Positions 54,665 through 62,926 of a stretch of DNA of 64,000 nt are shown here, one piece after another. Every line of letters starts with the position of its first letter. Within the stretch, counting starts at the first letter, position 1. The position numbers and the translations under genes are program-made. This stretch comes from Modestobacter sp. VKM Ac-2984. Lineage in GTDB: Bacteria; Actinomycetota; Actinomycetes; Mycobacteriales; Geodermatophilaceae. The notes below the pieces were generated by a model. That model worked only from the letters and a program-made list of their open reading frames with translations. It was not told the origin of the DNA and did no database searches. The stretch covers positions 124,001-188,000 of the forward strand of contig NZ_JAPVBJ010000010.1 in the NCBI RefSeq assembly GCF_026967985.1, given 5' to 3'.

Positions 54665-56416
54665 ATGTCCGAGCCCGTCGAGTTCACCGTCTGGGCGCCG
54701 CTGCCTGCGCGGGTCCGCCTGCAGGTGGACGGCGAGGTGCACGACATGCAGCGGGACGACGCCGGCTGGTGGCACGCCACGGTCCCCGCGTCCCCCGAGG
54801 CCGACTACGGCTACCTGCTCGACGACAACCCGACGCCGCGCCCCGACCCGCGCTCCCGCCGTCAGCCCGACGGCGTGCACGGTCTCTCCCGCCGCTTCGA
54901 CCCGTCCGGGTACCGCTGGGGCGACGGCGCCTGGACCGGGCGCCCCCTCGCCGGCGGGGTGGTCTACGAGCTGCACATCGGCACCTTCAGCCGCGAGGGG
55001 ACCTTCGACGCGGCGATCCGGAACCTGGACCACCTGGTCGACCTGGGCGTCGACTTCGTCGAGCTGCTGCCGGTCAACGGCTTCAACGGCACGCACAACT
55101 GGGGCTACGACGGCGTCGCCTGGTACGCGGTGCAGGAGACCTACGGCGGCCCCGCGGGCTACCAGCGCTTCGTCGACGCCTGCCACCAGCGAGGGCTGGG
55201 CGTCATCCAGGACGTCGTCTACAACCACCTGGGCCCGTCGGGCAACTACCTCCCGGAGTTCTTCCCGGTCTTCGCCGAGGGCGCGAACACCTGGGGCAAC
55301 TCGATCAACCTCTCCGGCCCGGACTCCGACGAGGTGCGGCGCTACATCTTGGACAACGCCCTGATGTGGCTGCGCGACATGCACGCCGACGGCCTGCGGC
55401 TGGACGCCGTCCACGCGCTGGTCGACGAGCGGGCCACGCACGTGCTCGAGGAGATGGCCGCCGAGGTCGCCCGGCTCTCGGTCGCCGAGGGCCGCCCGCT
55501 GTCCCTGATCGCGGAGAGCGACCTCAACGACCCGCGGATGGTCACGCCCCGGGTGGCCGGCGGCACCGGCCTGGACGCGCAGTGGAGCGACGACTTCCAC
55601 CACTCCCTGCACACCCAGCTGACCGGCGAGGGGCAGGGCTACTACGCCGACTTCGAGGCGGCCGGGCTCGGCGGGCTGGCGAAGGTCCTCACCAGCGCGT
55701 TCTTCCACGCCGGCGACTGGTCCAGCTTCCGCCGGCGGCACCACGGCCGCCCGGTGGACACCGCGGCCCTGCCGGGCTGGAAGTTCCTCGCCTACCTGCA
55801 GGACCACGACCAGATCGGCAACCGCGCGGTCGGCGACCGGATCTCCGCCTCGCTCTCCCCCGGTCTGCTCGGCGTGGGCGCCACTCTGGTGCTGACCAGC
55901 CCGTTCACCCCGATGCTCTTCATGGGCGAGGAGTGGGGCGCGGCCACCCCGTGGCAGTTCTTCACCAGCCACCCGGAGCCGGAGCTGGGCCGGGCCACCG
56001 CCGAGGGCCGGATCGGCGAGTTCGCCGAGCACGGCTGGGACGCCGCCGTGGTGCCCGACCCGCAGGACCCGGAGACCTTCACCCGCTCGAAGCTGGACTG
56101 GTCGGAGCTGGACCGGGAGCCGCACACGCACGTGCTGGCGGTGCACAAGGCGCTGCTCGCGCTGCGCCGCCGGCACCCGGAGCTGGTCGACCCCGACCTC
56201 TCCGCGGTGCAGGTGCACTGGGACGACGCGGACCGGTGGCTGGTCGTGCACCGCGGCTCGTTGCGGGTGGTCGCCAACCTGTCCGACCAGCCGCGGGAGA
56301 TCGACCTGGACACGGCGGCCACCCAGGTGCTGTTCGCCAGCGGCGAGCTGCCCGAGCTGGACGGGGCGCAGGTGACGGTGCCGGCGGAGAGCGCCGCGGT
56401 CCTGGCCACCCACTGA
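54665..56416 (+). CDS. treZ: Malto-oligosyltrehalose trehalohydrolase
   Basis: TreZ releases free trehalose from the end product of TreY. The 583-residue GH13 protein has an N-terminal CBM48-like domain ([22 protein letters not shown]) and a catalytic barrel ([66 protein letters not shown]). The SDLNDPR context is characteristic of TreZ. GGAGG lies 9 nt before ATG 54665. It is separated from glgX-treY by the three-gene exporter on the opposite strand and is followed after 2 nt by a RibD-like gene. Confidence 0.96.
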   Translation: MSEPVEFTVWAPLPARVRLQVDGEVHDMQRDDAGWWHATVPASPEADYGYLLDDNPTPRPDPRSRRQPDGVHGLSRRFDPSGYRWGDGAWTGRPLAGGVVYELHIGTFSREGTFDAAIRNLDHLVDLGVDFVELLPVNGFNGTHNWGYDGVAWYAVQETYGGPAGYQRFVDACHQRGLGVIQDVVYNHLGPSGNYLPEFFPVFAEGANTWGNSINLSGPDSDEVRRYILDNALMWLRDMHADGLRLDAVHALVDERATHVLEEMAAEVARLSVAEGRPLSLIAESDLNDPRMVTPRVAGGTGLDAQWSDDFHHSLHTQLTGEGQGYYADFEAAGLGGLAKVLTSAFFHAGDWSSFRRRHHGRPVDTAALPGWKFLAYLQDHDQIGNRAVGDRISASLSPGLLGVGATLVLTSPFTPMLFMGEEWGAATPWQFFTSHPEPELGRATAEGRIGEFAEHGWDAAVVPDPQDPETFTRSKLDWSELDREPHTHVLAVHKALLALRRRHPELVDPDLSAVQVHWDDADRWLVVHRGSLRVVANLSDQPREIDLDTAATQVLFASGELPELDGAQVTVPAESAAVLATH

Positions 56417-56418
56417 GC

Positions 56419-57129
56419 GTGGCGTCGCTGCCGCACGACCCGGCCGAGCTGGCCGACGCCTATCGGGTGTCGGCCGGCCGGCACCTGCGGGTCAACTTCG
56501 TCGCCTCGCCGGACGGGGCGATCAGCGTCGACGGCCGCAGCGGCGGGCTGGGGTCGGACGGCGACCGGCGGGTGTTCCGCACGCTGCGCGCGCTCTCCGA
56601 CGCGGTGCTGGTGGGTGCCGGCACGGCGGCGGCCGAGGGCTACCGGCCGGTGCTCCCCGACTCCGCCGTCGGCCGGCTGCGGGCGGAGCTCGGCCGCCCG
56701 ACGGTCGCGCCGATCGTGGTCGTGTCCCGGCGGGCGTCCCTGCGACCGGACGACCAGCTGGTCACCGCCGCCGTCACGCCGACCCTGCTGGTCACCTGCG
56801 CCGCGGCCGACGCGGACCAGCGGGCGGCGCTCACCGGCGCCGGCGTCGAGGTGCTGGTCTGCGGCGACGACGACGTGGACCTGCCGACCGCGCTGGACGC
56901 CCTGGCCGAACGCGGTCACGAGCAGGTGCTGTGCGAGGGCGGTCCGGCGCTGTTCACCGCCGCCCTGGCCGCCGGGGTGGTCGACGAGCTGGACCTGTCG
57001 ATCGCCCCGCTCCTGGTCGGCGGCGGCCCCGGTCTGCTGCCGCAGGCCCTCCCGTCGCCCGTGCCCGCCGAGCTGCGGCAGGTGCTGGAGGAGGACGGCG
57101 TCCTGTTCACCCGGTACGCCCTGCGCTGA
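56419..57129 (+). CDS. RibD C-terminal-domain (dihydrofolate-reductase-fold) reductase
   Basis: The 236-residue single-domain protein has the RibD_C reductase fold. It includes RVNFVASPDGAISVDG, LRALSDAVLVGAGTAAAEGYRP as the NADPH-site region, CEGGPALFTAAL and SIAPLLVGGGPGLL. It lacks the deaminase domain of bifunctional RibD, so it may be a stand-alone pyrimidine reductase or another NADPH reductase. GTG 56419 is only 2 nt after the treZ stop without a good ribosome-binding site, so translation is probably coupled to treZ. Confidence 0.88.
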   Translation: MASLPHDPAELADAYRVSAGRHLRVNFVASPDGAISVDGRSGGLGSDGDRRVFRTLRALSDAVLVGAGTAAAEGYRPVLPDSAVGRLRAELGRPTVAPIVVVSRRASLRPDDQLVTAAVTPTLLVTCAAADADQRAALTGAGVEVLVCGDDDVDLPTALDALAERGHEQVLCEGGPALFTAALAAGVVDELDLSIAPLLVGGGPGLLPQALPSPVPAELRQVLEEDGVLFTRYALR

Positions 57130-57213
57130 GGCCTCGCCCCTGGACGACCCCGTCGTGCTCGACCGGCTCGGAGGGGCTGCCCGGCGTCGTCGGCGACTGC
57201 TTGACTGGCCGGC

Positions 57214-58287
57214 ATGGACCTGCCCGTGAACCCGCCGGTCAAGCCGATGCTCGCCAAGCCCGTGGCGAAGCTCCCCACCGGCGACGGCTGGTTCTACGAG
57301 CCGAAGTGGGACGGGTTCCGGTGCATCGTCTTCCGGGACGGCGACGAGGTCGAGCTGGGCAGCCGCAACGAACGCCCGCTGACCCGCTACTTCCCCGACG
57401 TCGTCGAGGCGGTCAAGGCCCAGCTGCCCGAGCGCTGCGTGGTCGACGGGGAGATCGTCGTCCCGCGCGGGGACCGGCTGGACTTCGAGTCGCTGCTGCA
57501 GCGGATCCACCCGGCCGCCTCCCGGGTGACCCGGCTGGCCGCCGAGACCCCGGCGTCCTTCGTCGCGTTCGACCTGCTGGCACTGGGCGAGGAGTCGCTG
57601 CTGGCGACGCCCTTCGCCGAGCGGCAGGCCCGGCTGCGCGAGGCGCTGGCCGGTGCGCAGGCACCGGTGTACGTCACCACGGTCACCTCCGACGCCGAGG
57701 TCGGGCAGCGCTGGTTCGCCGAGTTCGAGGGCGCCGGCCTGGACGGCGTCATCGCCAAGCGGGGCGACCAGCCCTACTCCCCCGACCAGCGCGTGATGAC
57801 CAAGGTCAAGCACGTCCGGACGGCGGACTGCGTGGTGGCCGGCTTCCGCTGGCACAAGAGCGGGCCGGTGGTCGGCTCGCTGCTGCTGGGCCTCTACGAC
57901 GACGCCGGCGCCCTGCAGCACATCGGCGTCGCGGCGTCGTTCTCGATGAAGCGCCGGGCCGAGCTGGTCGAGGAGCTGGCCCCCCACCGGGCCGAGGCGC
58001 TGGACGGACACCCCTGGCAGGACTGGGCGAACGCCCAGACGGACACGGACGGCGAGCGCCGGATGCCGGGGGCCACCAGCCGCTGGAACGCCGGCAAGGA
58101 CCTGTCCTGGGTGCCGCTGCGGCCGGAGCTGGTGGTGGAGGTCAAGTACGACCAGCTGGAGGGCCGCCGGCTGCGGCACACCGGTCACTTCCTGCGCTGG
58201 CGCCCCGACCGGGACCCGCGGTCGTGCACCTACGAGCAGCTGGAGGTCCCGGTCCGCTACGACCTCGCCGAGGTCCTCGGCGGCTGA
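57214..58287 (+). CDS. ligC: ATP-dependent DNA ligase, LigC type
   Basis: LigC seals nicks in DNA using ATP. In mycobacteria it works with PrimC in a repair route separate from Ku/LigD end joining. The 357-residue protein contains the nucleotidyltransferase motif I EPKWDGFR with adenylated K31, SRNERPLTRYFP, DGEIVV, LDGVIAKR, MTKVKHVRTADCVV and a C-terminal OB domain with VEVKYDQLEGRRLRH. It has neither polymerase nor nuclease domains, so it is not LigD. It lies 84 bp after the RibD-like gene and one gene before primC. No Ku gene is in the window. Confidence 0.93.
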   Translation: MDLPVNPPVKPMLAKPVAKLPTGDGWFYEPKWDGFRCIVFRDGDEVELGSRNERPLTRYFPDVVEAVKAQLPERCVVDGEIVVPRGDRLDFESLLQRIHPAASRVTRLAAETPASFVAFDLLALGEESLLATPFAERQARLREALAGAQAPVYVTTVTSDAEVGQRWFAEFEGAGLDGVIAKRGDQPYSPDQRVMTKVKHVRTADCVVAGFRWHKSGPVVGSLLLGLYDDAGALQHIGVAASFSMKRRAELVEELAPHRAEALDGHPWQDWANAQTDTDGERRMPGATSRWNAGKDLSWVPLRPELVVEVKYDQLEGRRLRHTGHFLRWRPDRDPRSCTYEQLEVPVRYDLAEVLGG

Positions 58288-58325
58288 GGAGCAGCCGGGT
58301 CCGCGGGGACTGAGCGCATCCTCAC

Positions 58326-58356
58326 GCCGAACCTGGCTGCCGCTCCCAGGTTCGGC
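58326..58356. repeat. Inverted repeat between ligC and the secreted peptidase (terminator or operator)
   Basis: A perfect 11-bp stem (58326..58336 with 58346..58356) and a 9-nt loop lie 38 nt after the ligC stop. They end only 3 nt before the TACCCT box of the next gene. It could stop ligC transcripts or bind a regulator over the peptidase promoter. Confidence 0.6.
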
Positions 58357-58359
58357 TCC

Positions 58360-58365
58360 TACCCT
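58360..58365 (+). promoter_or_regulatory. Leaderless -10 box of the secreted peptidase gene
   Basis: TACCCT fits TANNNT and lies 8 nt before ATG 58374, with no ribosome-binding site between. Confidence 0.45.
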
Positions 58366-58373
58366 TGCCGATC

Positions 58374-59936
58374 ATGACCGCGCACCGCCGCCTGGCCACC
58401 GCCGGAGGAGCGTTCCTCGCCCTCGCCCTGACCCTCGCCGGGTGCACCTCCTCGGGCGAGGAGGAGACAGCCGCGGCCGTCTCCTCCTCGGAGGCCCCGC
58501 CGGCCGAGCCGGAGCCGCAGCTGATCGAGTGGACCGACTGCGACGACCAGATCGACCCGATCATCGCCGGGCGACCCGGGTCGGAGCGCGACCTCGTCTT
58601 CTCCTGCGGGACGACGACGGTGCCGGTCAGCTACGAGGACCCCGAGGGCGGCACCCTGCAGCTGTTCCTGGTGCGGGCCAGCCTCGCCGGGCAGACCTAC
58701 CCGATCGGCTCGCTGATGGTGAACCCCGGTGGCCCCGGGCAGTCCGCCGCCGATGCGGCCATCCAGGCGGCGCTCACCCTCCCCGAGGCGGTCGTCAACC
58801 AGTTCGACATCGTCGGCCTCGACCCGCGGGGGACGGGGCTGAGCACCCCGGTCGAGTGCATCTCCGACGAGCAGAAGGACGAGCTCTTCGCGGCCGATCC
58901 CCGGGTCACCGACACCGCCGCGCAGGACGCCCTGTTCAGCCAGGTCGAGGAGGTCGCGGCCGGCTGCAGCGAGGAGTACCAGGAGGCGCTGGGCGCCTTC
59001 TCCACGGCGGACGCGGCCCGCGACCTGGACCTGGTCCGGCGGTCCCTCGGTGACGACCAGCTCAACTACCTGGGTTACTCGTACGGCACCACGCTGGGCT
59101 CCACCTACGCCGAGCTGTTCCCCGAGCAGGTGCGGGCGATGGTGCTCGACGGCGCGGTCGACCCCGACGCCACCCCGCAGGAGGCGGCGGAGGCGCAGGC
59201 GCAGGGCTTCGAGGCCGCCTTCGACGCCTTCGCCGCCAACTGCCTGTCGCTGATCAGCGGCTGCCCGCTGGGGCCCGACCCCCGCGCGTTCCTCGACGAG
59301 CTGCTGGCCCAGGCCGCCGCGGCCCCGATCCCGAGCAGCCGGGAGGGCGAGACCCGGCAGGCGACGCCGGGCCTGATCCTGGGCGGCGTGCGCTCGGCCC
59401 TCTACCAGCCCTCGGCCTGGCCGCAGCTGGCCCAGTCGCTGGCTGCCGCCCGGAACGGTGACGCCGCCGGCATCCTGACCCTGGCCGACACCTACACCGG
59501 CCGCAATGACGACGGCACCTACAGCAACGTGGTCGACGCCAACCTGGCGGTCAACTGTGCCGACACCGACGAGGAGTTCAGCGCCTCGGACGTGCAGGCC
59601 CTGGCCGCGGACTGGAACGCGCGCTACCCGCTCTTCGGCGCCGACGCCGCACTGAGCCTCTACACCTGCTCGGCGTGGGAGGCCCCGCGCACGCCCCTGC
59701 CCGAGCGGGACGCCGCGGGCAGCGCGCCGATCCTGGTCATCGGCACGCAGGGCGACCCGGTGACCCCGGTGACCGGCGCGGTCGACCTCGCGGAGGACCT
59801 GGAGAACGGGGTGCTCCTCACCTGGCAGGGCAGCGGGCACACTGCCTACCCCAAGACCGAGTGCGTGACGGCGGCCGTGAACGCGTACCTGATCGACCTC
59901 GCCGTCCCGCAGGACGGGACGACCTGCCCCGCGTGA
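58374..59936 (+). CDS. Secreted tripeptidyl aminopeptidase-like lipoprotein (S33 family, TAP-like C-terminal domain)
   Basis: The 520-residue precursor has a signal peptide with lipobox LAGC (Cys24), followed by an acidic, low-complexity linker. The alpha/beta hydrolase core includes the oxyanion loop MVNPGGPGQSA, the nucleophile elbow GYSYG (Ser236), the Asp in VIGTQGDPVTP and the His in GSGHTAYP. The C-terminal TAP-like domain places it with SlpD/SlpE of Streptomyces and Hip1/CaeA of mycobacteria, which trim peptides outside the cell. It separates ligC from primC and has its own -10 box. Confidence 0.92.
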   Translation: MTAHRRLATAGGAFLALALTLAGCTSSGEEETAAAVSSSEAPPAEPEPQLIEWTDCDDQIDPIIAGRPGSERDLVFSCGTTTVPVSYEDPEGGTLQLFLVRASLAGQTYPIGSLMVNPGGPGQSAADAAIQAALTLPEAVVNQFDIVGLDPRGTGLSTPVECISDEQKDELFAADPRVTDTAAQDALFSQVEEVAAGCSEEYQEALGAFSTADAARDLDLVRRSLGDDQLNYLGYSYGTTLGSTYAELFPEQVRAMVLDGAVDPDATPQEAAEAQAQGFEAAFDAFAANCLSLISGCPLGPDPRAFLDELLAQAAAAPIPSSREGETRQATPGLILGGVRSALYQPSAWPQLAQSLAAARNGDAAGILTLADTYTGRNDDGTYSNVVDANLAVNCADTDEEFSASDVQALAADWNARYPLFGADAALSLYTCSAWEAPRTPLPERDAAGSAPILVIGTQGDPVTPVTGAVDLAEDLENGVLLTWQGSGHTAYPKTECVTAAVNAYLIDLAVPQDGTTCPA

Positions 59937-59992
59937 CCGGCTCCGGCAGGATCGACCCCGCACCCGGTCCTGCCTGACCCGAACGGAGCCTC

Positions 59993-61060
59993 ATGGCCAG
60001 CAGCAAGGACGCCGTCGTCCTGGAGCTCGACGGCCATGAGGTGCGGGTGAGCAACCCGGAGAAGCCCTACTTCGGGGACAAGGGCATCCGCAAGATCGAC
60101 GTCGTCGAGTACTTCGTCGCCGTCGGCGAGGGCATCCTGTTCGCGCTGCGCGACCGGCCGACGACGCTGGAGCGCTGGCCGGGCGGGGTGTTCGAGGGCG
60201 CCCGGCTCTCCACCAGGGTCGACAACACCGGCGACGCGTTCTACCAGAAGCGGGTGCCGAAGAACGCCCCCGAGTGGGTGCCGACGGCGCACATCAGCTT
60301 CCCCAGTGGCCGGACCGCCGACGAGATCGCCCCGGACTCGGTCGCCGTCGTCGCGTGGTGCGCGAACCTCGGGACGCTGACCTTCCACCCGTGGCCGGTG
60401 TCCAAGGGCGACGTCGAGTCGCCCGACCAGCTCCGGATCGACCTCGACCCGCAGCCGGGCACCGACTTCTCCGACGCCGTGTGGGTGGCCCCGCACGTGC
60501 GCGAGCTGCTGCACGAGTTCGGCATGGAGGGCTGGCCGAAGACCTCCGGCGGCCGGGGCGTGCACGTCTACGTCCCCATCCAGCCGCGCTGGACCTTCCC
60601 GGAGGTGCGCCGGGCGGTGATCGCGTTCGGCCGGGAGCTGGAACGCCGCATCCCCGACCGGGTCACGATGAACTGGTGGAAGGAGGAACGCGGCGAGAAG
60701 ATCTTCATCGACTACAACCAGATGGCCCGGGACCGCACGATCGCCAGCGCCTACTCGATCCGGCCGAAGCCCCATGCGCCGGTGAGCGCCCCGGTCGACT
60801 GGGACGAGCTGCCCGACGTCTCGCCCTTCGACTTCGACGTCCGCACCATGCCGGCCCGCTTCGCCGCCGTCGGTGACAAGCACGCCGGCCTCGCCGACCA
60901 CGCCTTCGACCTCACTCCCCTGGTCGAGCTGGCCGACCAGCAGGAACGGGACCTGGGACTGGGCGAGATGCCCTATCCCCCCGACTACCCGAAGATGCCC
61001 GGCGAGCCGATGCGGGTGCAGCCCAGCCGCGCGAAGAAGGTCCCCGCCGCGCAGGACTGA
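59993..61060 (+). CDS. primC: PrimC/LigD-polymerase-domain family primase-polymerase
   Basis: These archaeo-eukaryotic primase-type polymerases fill short gaps, preferring ribonucleotides. The 355-residue stand-alone domain has VRVSNPEKPYFGDKGIRK, PTTLERWPGGVFEG, FYQKRVPKNAPEWV, the catalytic DxD in LRIDLDPQPG, TSGGRGVHVYVPI and IDYNQMARDRTIASAYS. The lack of fused ligase or nuclease domains matches PrimC, the partner of LigC. ACGGAG lies 7-8 nt before ATG 59993. ligC is one gene upstream on the same strand, consistent with a LigC-PrimC repair pair. Confidence 0.92.
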   Translation: MASSKDAVVLELDGHEVRVSNPEKPYFGDKGIRKIDVVEYFVAVGEGILFALRDRPTTLERWPGGVFEGARLSTRVDNTGDAFYQKRVPKNAPEWVPTAHISFPSGRTADEIAPDSVAVVAWCANLGTLTFHPWPVSKGDVESPDQLRIDLDPQPGTDFSDAVWVAPHVRELLHEFGMEGWPKTSGGRGVHVYVPIQPRWTFPEVRRAVIAFGRELERRIPDRVTMNWWKEERGEKIFIDYNQMARDRTIASAYSIRPKPHAPVSAPVDWDELPDVSPFDFDVRTMPARFAAVGDKHAGLADHAFDLTPLVELADQQERDLGLGEMPYPPDYPKMPGEPMRVQPSRAKKVPAAQD

Positions 61061-61078
61061 GCCGAGGGCTCGCCGCGC

Positions 61079-61091
61079 TAGCGTCGCACCG
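61079..61091 (+). promoter_or_regulatory. Leaderless -10 box of the two-TM repeat protein gene
   Basis: TAGCGT at 61079..61084 lies 6 nt before GTG 61091. Confidence 0.5.
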
Positions 61092-62074
61092 TGGCCGATC
61101 ACCCGACGCAGGCCTGGGACCTGGTGGCGGAGGGGCGCCGGCACCGGGTGGAGGCGACCGGTTCGGTGTCGCGGACGGTCCGGTGGAGCGTCGACGGGCG
61201 GGTGGTGGCGGCCAAGAAGTCCGCTGAGGACACCGTGCGGCTCAAGCCGGGTGACCGGCTCAAGGGCGAGGACGACGTCAGCCCGGACGACCAGCCGGCC
61301 GACGTGGAGCCGGACGTCGGCTCGGTCACTGTGCAGTACACCGGCCTCGGCAAGCCGAAGCGGGCCACCTGGTACCCGCCTGCAGACGGCGCCGCCGTGC
61401 GTGCGGCGCTCGGCACCGGCGGGATCGACCTGGAACCGGAGACGGGGTCCCCAGCCGCGCTCCGGGAGGAGCGGATCCGTCAGCACCCCCGCCGGTACGC
61501 CGTGCTCGCCGTCGCCGGCGGCGTGGCGAAGGTGGTCCTCCCGCTGCTGCTCGGGCTGCTCGCCGTCCGACTGACCGTCGCACTTCCCTGGCCCGACTGG
61601 GACCTGCCGTCGATCCCGTGGCCGGACGTCGACCTGCCGTCGATCCCCTGGCCCGACGTGGACCTGCCCGACGTGGACCTGCCGGACTGGCAGGCCCCGG
61701 CCTGGGTGCGGTGGATCGCCGACAAGGCCCAGTTCGTCTGGCCCGTCCTGCTGGCCGCCTACCTGGCCCGGCGGGAGATCCGCCGCCGGCGAGAGCAGGA
61801 CGCCCTGCGGGCGCAGCGCAGGGCGGAGCAGCAGTCCCAAGCCGGGCACGAGGCCGGTCACGAGGCGAGCCGCGAGGACGACGACCGGCCGCCGTCCCCT
61901 GACGGGCCGCCGCGGACGCCGGTGGCGCTCAGCCGGCCGGGCGACGGGCGGGCAGCTGACCGGCGACGTTGGCGCCGACGATCGCGGCGATGGCCAGCCA
62001 CGCGTCCCACGGCTGCCCCTGGCCGAGCACGATCAGGCCGACCACGGTGGCGATCACCGGGTGGATGCTCATGA
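61091..62074 (+). CDS. Membrane protein with WPDxDLPSIP decapeptide repeat, function unknown
   Basis: The 327-residue protein starts with a soluble beta-rich domain (about 1-120, AWDLVAEGRRHRVEATGSV). A first hydrophobic helix (about 136-160) is followed by an extracytoplasmic linker of tandem WPD(W/V)DLPSIP units, a second hydrophobic helix (about 214-234) and a charged coiled segment (RREIRRRREQDALRAQRRAEQQ). The last 48 residues (from about 280) are Arg/Pro-rich and run antisense through the 3' end of the convergent eamA gene. The natural stop may therefore have been lost. GTG 61091 has a TAGCGT box six bases upstream. I do not recognise the family. Confidence 0.65.
   Translation: MADHPTQAWDLVAEGRRHRVEATGSVSRTVRWSVDGRVVAAKKSAEDTVRLKPGDRLKGEDDVSPDDQPADVEPDVGSVTVQYTGLGKPKRATWYPPADGAAVRAALGTGGIDLEPETGSPAALREERIRQHPRRYAVLAVAGGVAKVVLPLLLGLLAVRLTVALPWPDWDLPSIPWPDVDLPSIPWPDVDLPDVDLPDWQAPAWVRWIADKAQFVWPVLLAAYLARREIRRRREQDALRAQRRAEQQSQAGHEAGHEASREDDDRPPSPDGPPRTPVALSRPGDGRAADRRRWRRRSRRWPATRPTAAPGRARSGRPRWRSPGGCS
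61591..61680 (+). repeat. In-frame 30-bp tandem repeat
   Basis: Units start at 61591, 61621 and 61651, the last being shortened. Each encodes WPDxDLPSIP or a variant (then DLPDVDLPDW). The repeat lies between the two hydrophobic segments of the membrane protein and forms a rigid Pro/Asp-rich linker. Confidence 0.85.
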
Positions 62075-62858
62075 ACACCCCGTAGGCGCCGGCGGGCACC
62101 CGGCGCAGCGCCAGCAGGTCGAGGAACAGCGGCACCGCCGAGGCCAGCACGCCCGCGGTGACGGCGTACCCCACGGTCACCAGCGACGGCGGGTGTGCGA
62201 CCAGCACGGCGATGCCGATGGGGAGGAACACCAGCGCCGACAGCCCCGCCGCAGTGGCCGGGCCGGTACCGCCGGGCACCCGGGCACCCAGCTGCCGGTT
62301 GACCAGGATGTAGCCGGCCCAGCAGGCGGCGGCCAGCAGGCCGAGGGCGATCCCGGCGTGGTCGGTCGTCGGGTGCGGCCGGCTGAGCGCGACCACCCCC
62401 GCCAGGGCCACCAGCGCGCAGCCCAGGTCGCGCCGCCGCCGCGAGGCGGCCAGCGCCACACCGAGCGGGCCGAGGAACTCCAGCGTCACCGCCAGGCCCA
62501 GGCCGATCCGCTCGATGGCCGCGTACAGCGACAGGTTCATCGTCGCGAACACCACGGCCAGCAGCAGGATCGGCCGCCACTGGGCGGCCGTGAGCCGCCA
62601 CGGCCGGGGCCGGACGACGCCCACCAGCACGATCCCGGCGACCCACTGCCGCACGGCCACCACCCCGACCGCTCCGATCACCGGGAAGGCCAGCGCCCCG
62701 ACCGCCGCGCCGACCTGGTTGGCCAGCGCACTGCCGAACATCAGTGCCACGCCGGCACCCGCGCCCGGGGCACCGCCGGGGAGGTGGCTCGCCGGGCGGG
62801 CGACGACCGGGGCTGCCCCTCCCGCCGCGGGCTGGTCGATCCGCCGGGTACTGGTCAC
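61929..62858 (-). CDS. EamA/RhaT-family (DMT superfamily) exporter
   Basis: The 309-residue protein from GTG 62858 has about ten helices in two EamA repeats. It shows VVAVRQWVAGIVLVG, FATMNLSLYAAIERIGLGLAVTLEFLGPLGVAL in repeat 1 and VPLFLDLLALRRVPAGAYGVFMSIHPVIATVVGLIVLGQ in repeat 2. The wording is close to RhtA-type threonine/homoserine exporters. An ATG start at 62915 would add 19 residues and overlap the operator region; GTG 62858 with AGGG 8 nt upstream is preferred. It is divergent from a LysR gene that probably controls it. Its last 146 bp overlap the convergent membrane protein gene. Confidence 0.9.
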   Translation of the reverse strand: MTSTRRIDQPAAGGAAPVVARPASHLPGGAPGAGAGVALMFGSALANQVGAAVGALAFPVIGAVGVVAVRQWVAGIVLVGVVRPRPWRLTAAQWRPILLLAVVFATMNLSLYAAIERIGLGLAVTLEFLGPLGVALAASRRRRDLGCALVALAGVVALSRPHPTTDHAGIALGLLAAACWAGYILVNRQLGARVPGGTGPATAAGLSALVFLPIGIAVLVAHPPSLVTVGYAVTAGVLASAVPLFLDLLALRRVPAGAYGVFMSIHPVIATVVGLIVLGQGQPWDAWLAIAAIVGANVAGQLPARRPAG

Positions 62859-62880
62859 CGGTCGACCCTGACCTCCGCGG

Positions 62881-62899
62881 GTGCATGCACAAAATGCAC
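62881..62899. promoter_or_regulatory. Operator candidate in the eamA-lysR divergent region
   Basis: GTGCAT-N7-ATGCAC is a perfect dyad (62881..62886 with 62894..62899), with the size and spacing of a LysR-type binding site. A further TGCATAC half-site at 62911..62917 overlaps the lysR -10 TACGCT (62915..62920), which is 6 nt from the lysR ATG. Autoregulation is likely. Confidence 0.65.
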
Positions 62900-62926
62900 A
62901 CACCGGCTCATGCATACGCTGAGCGC

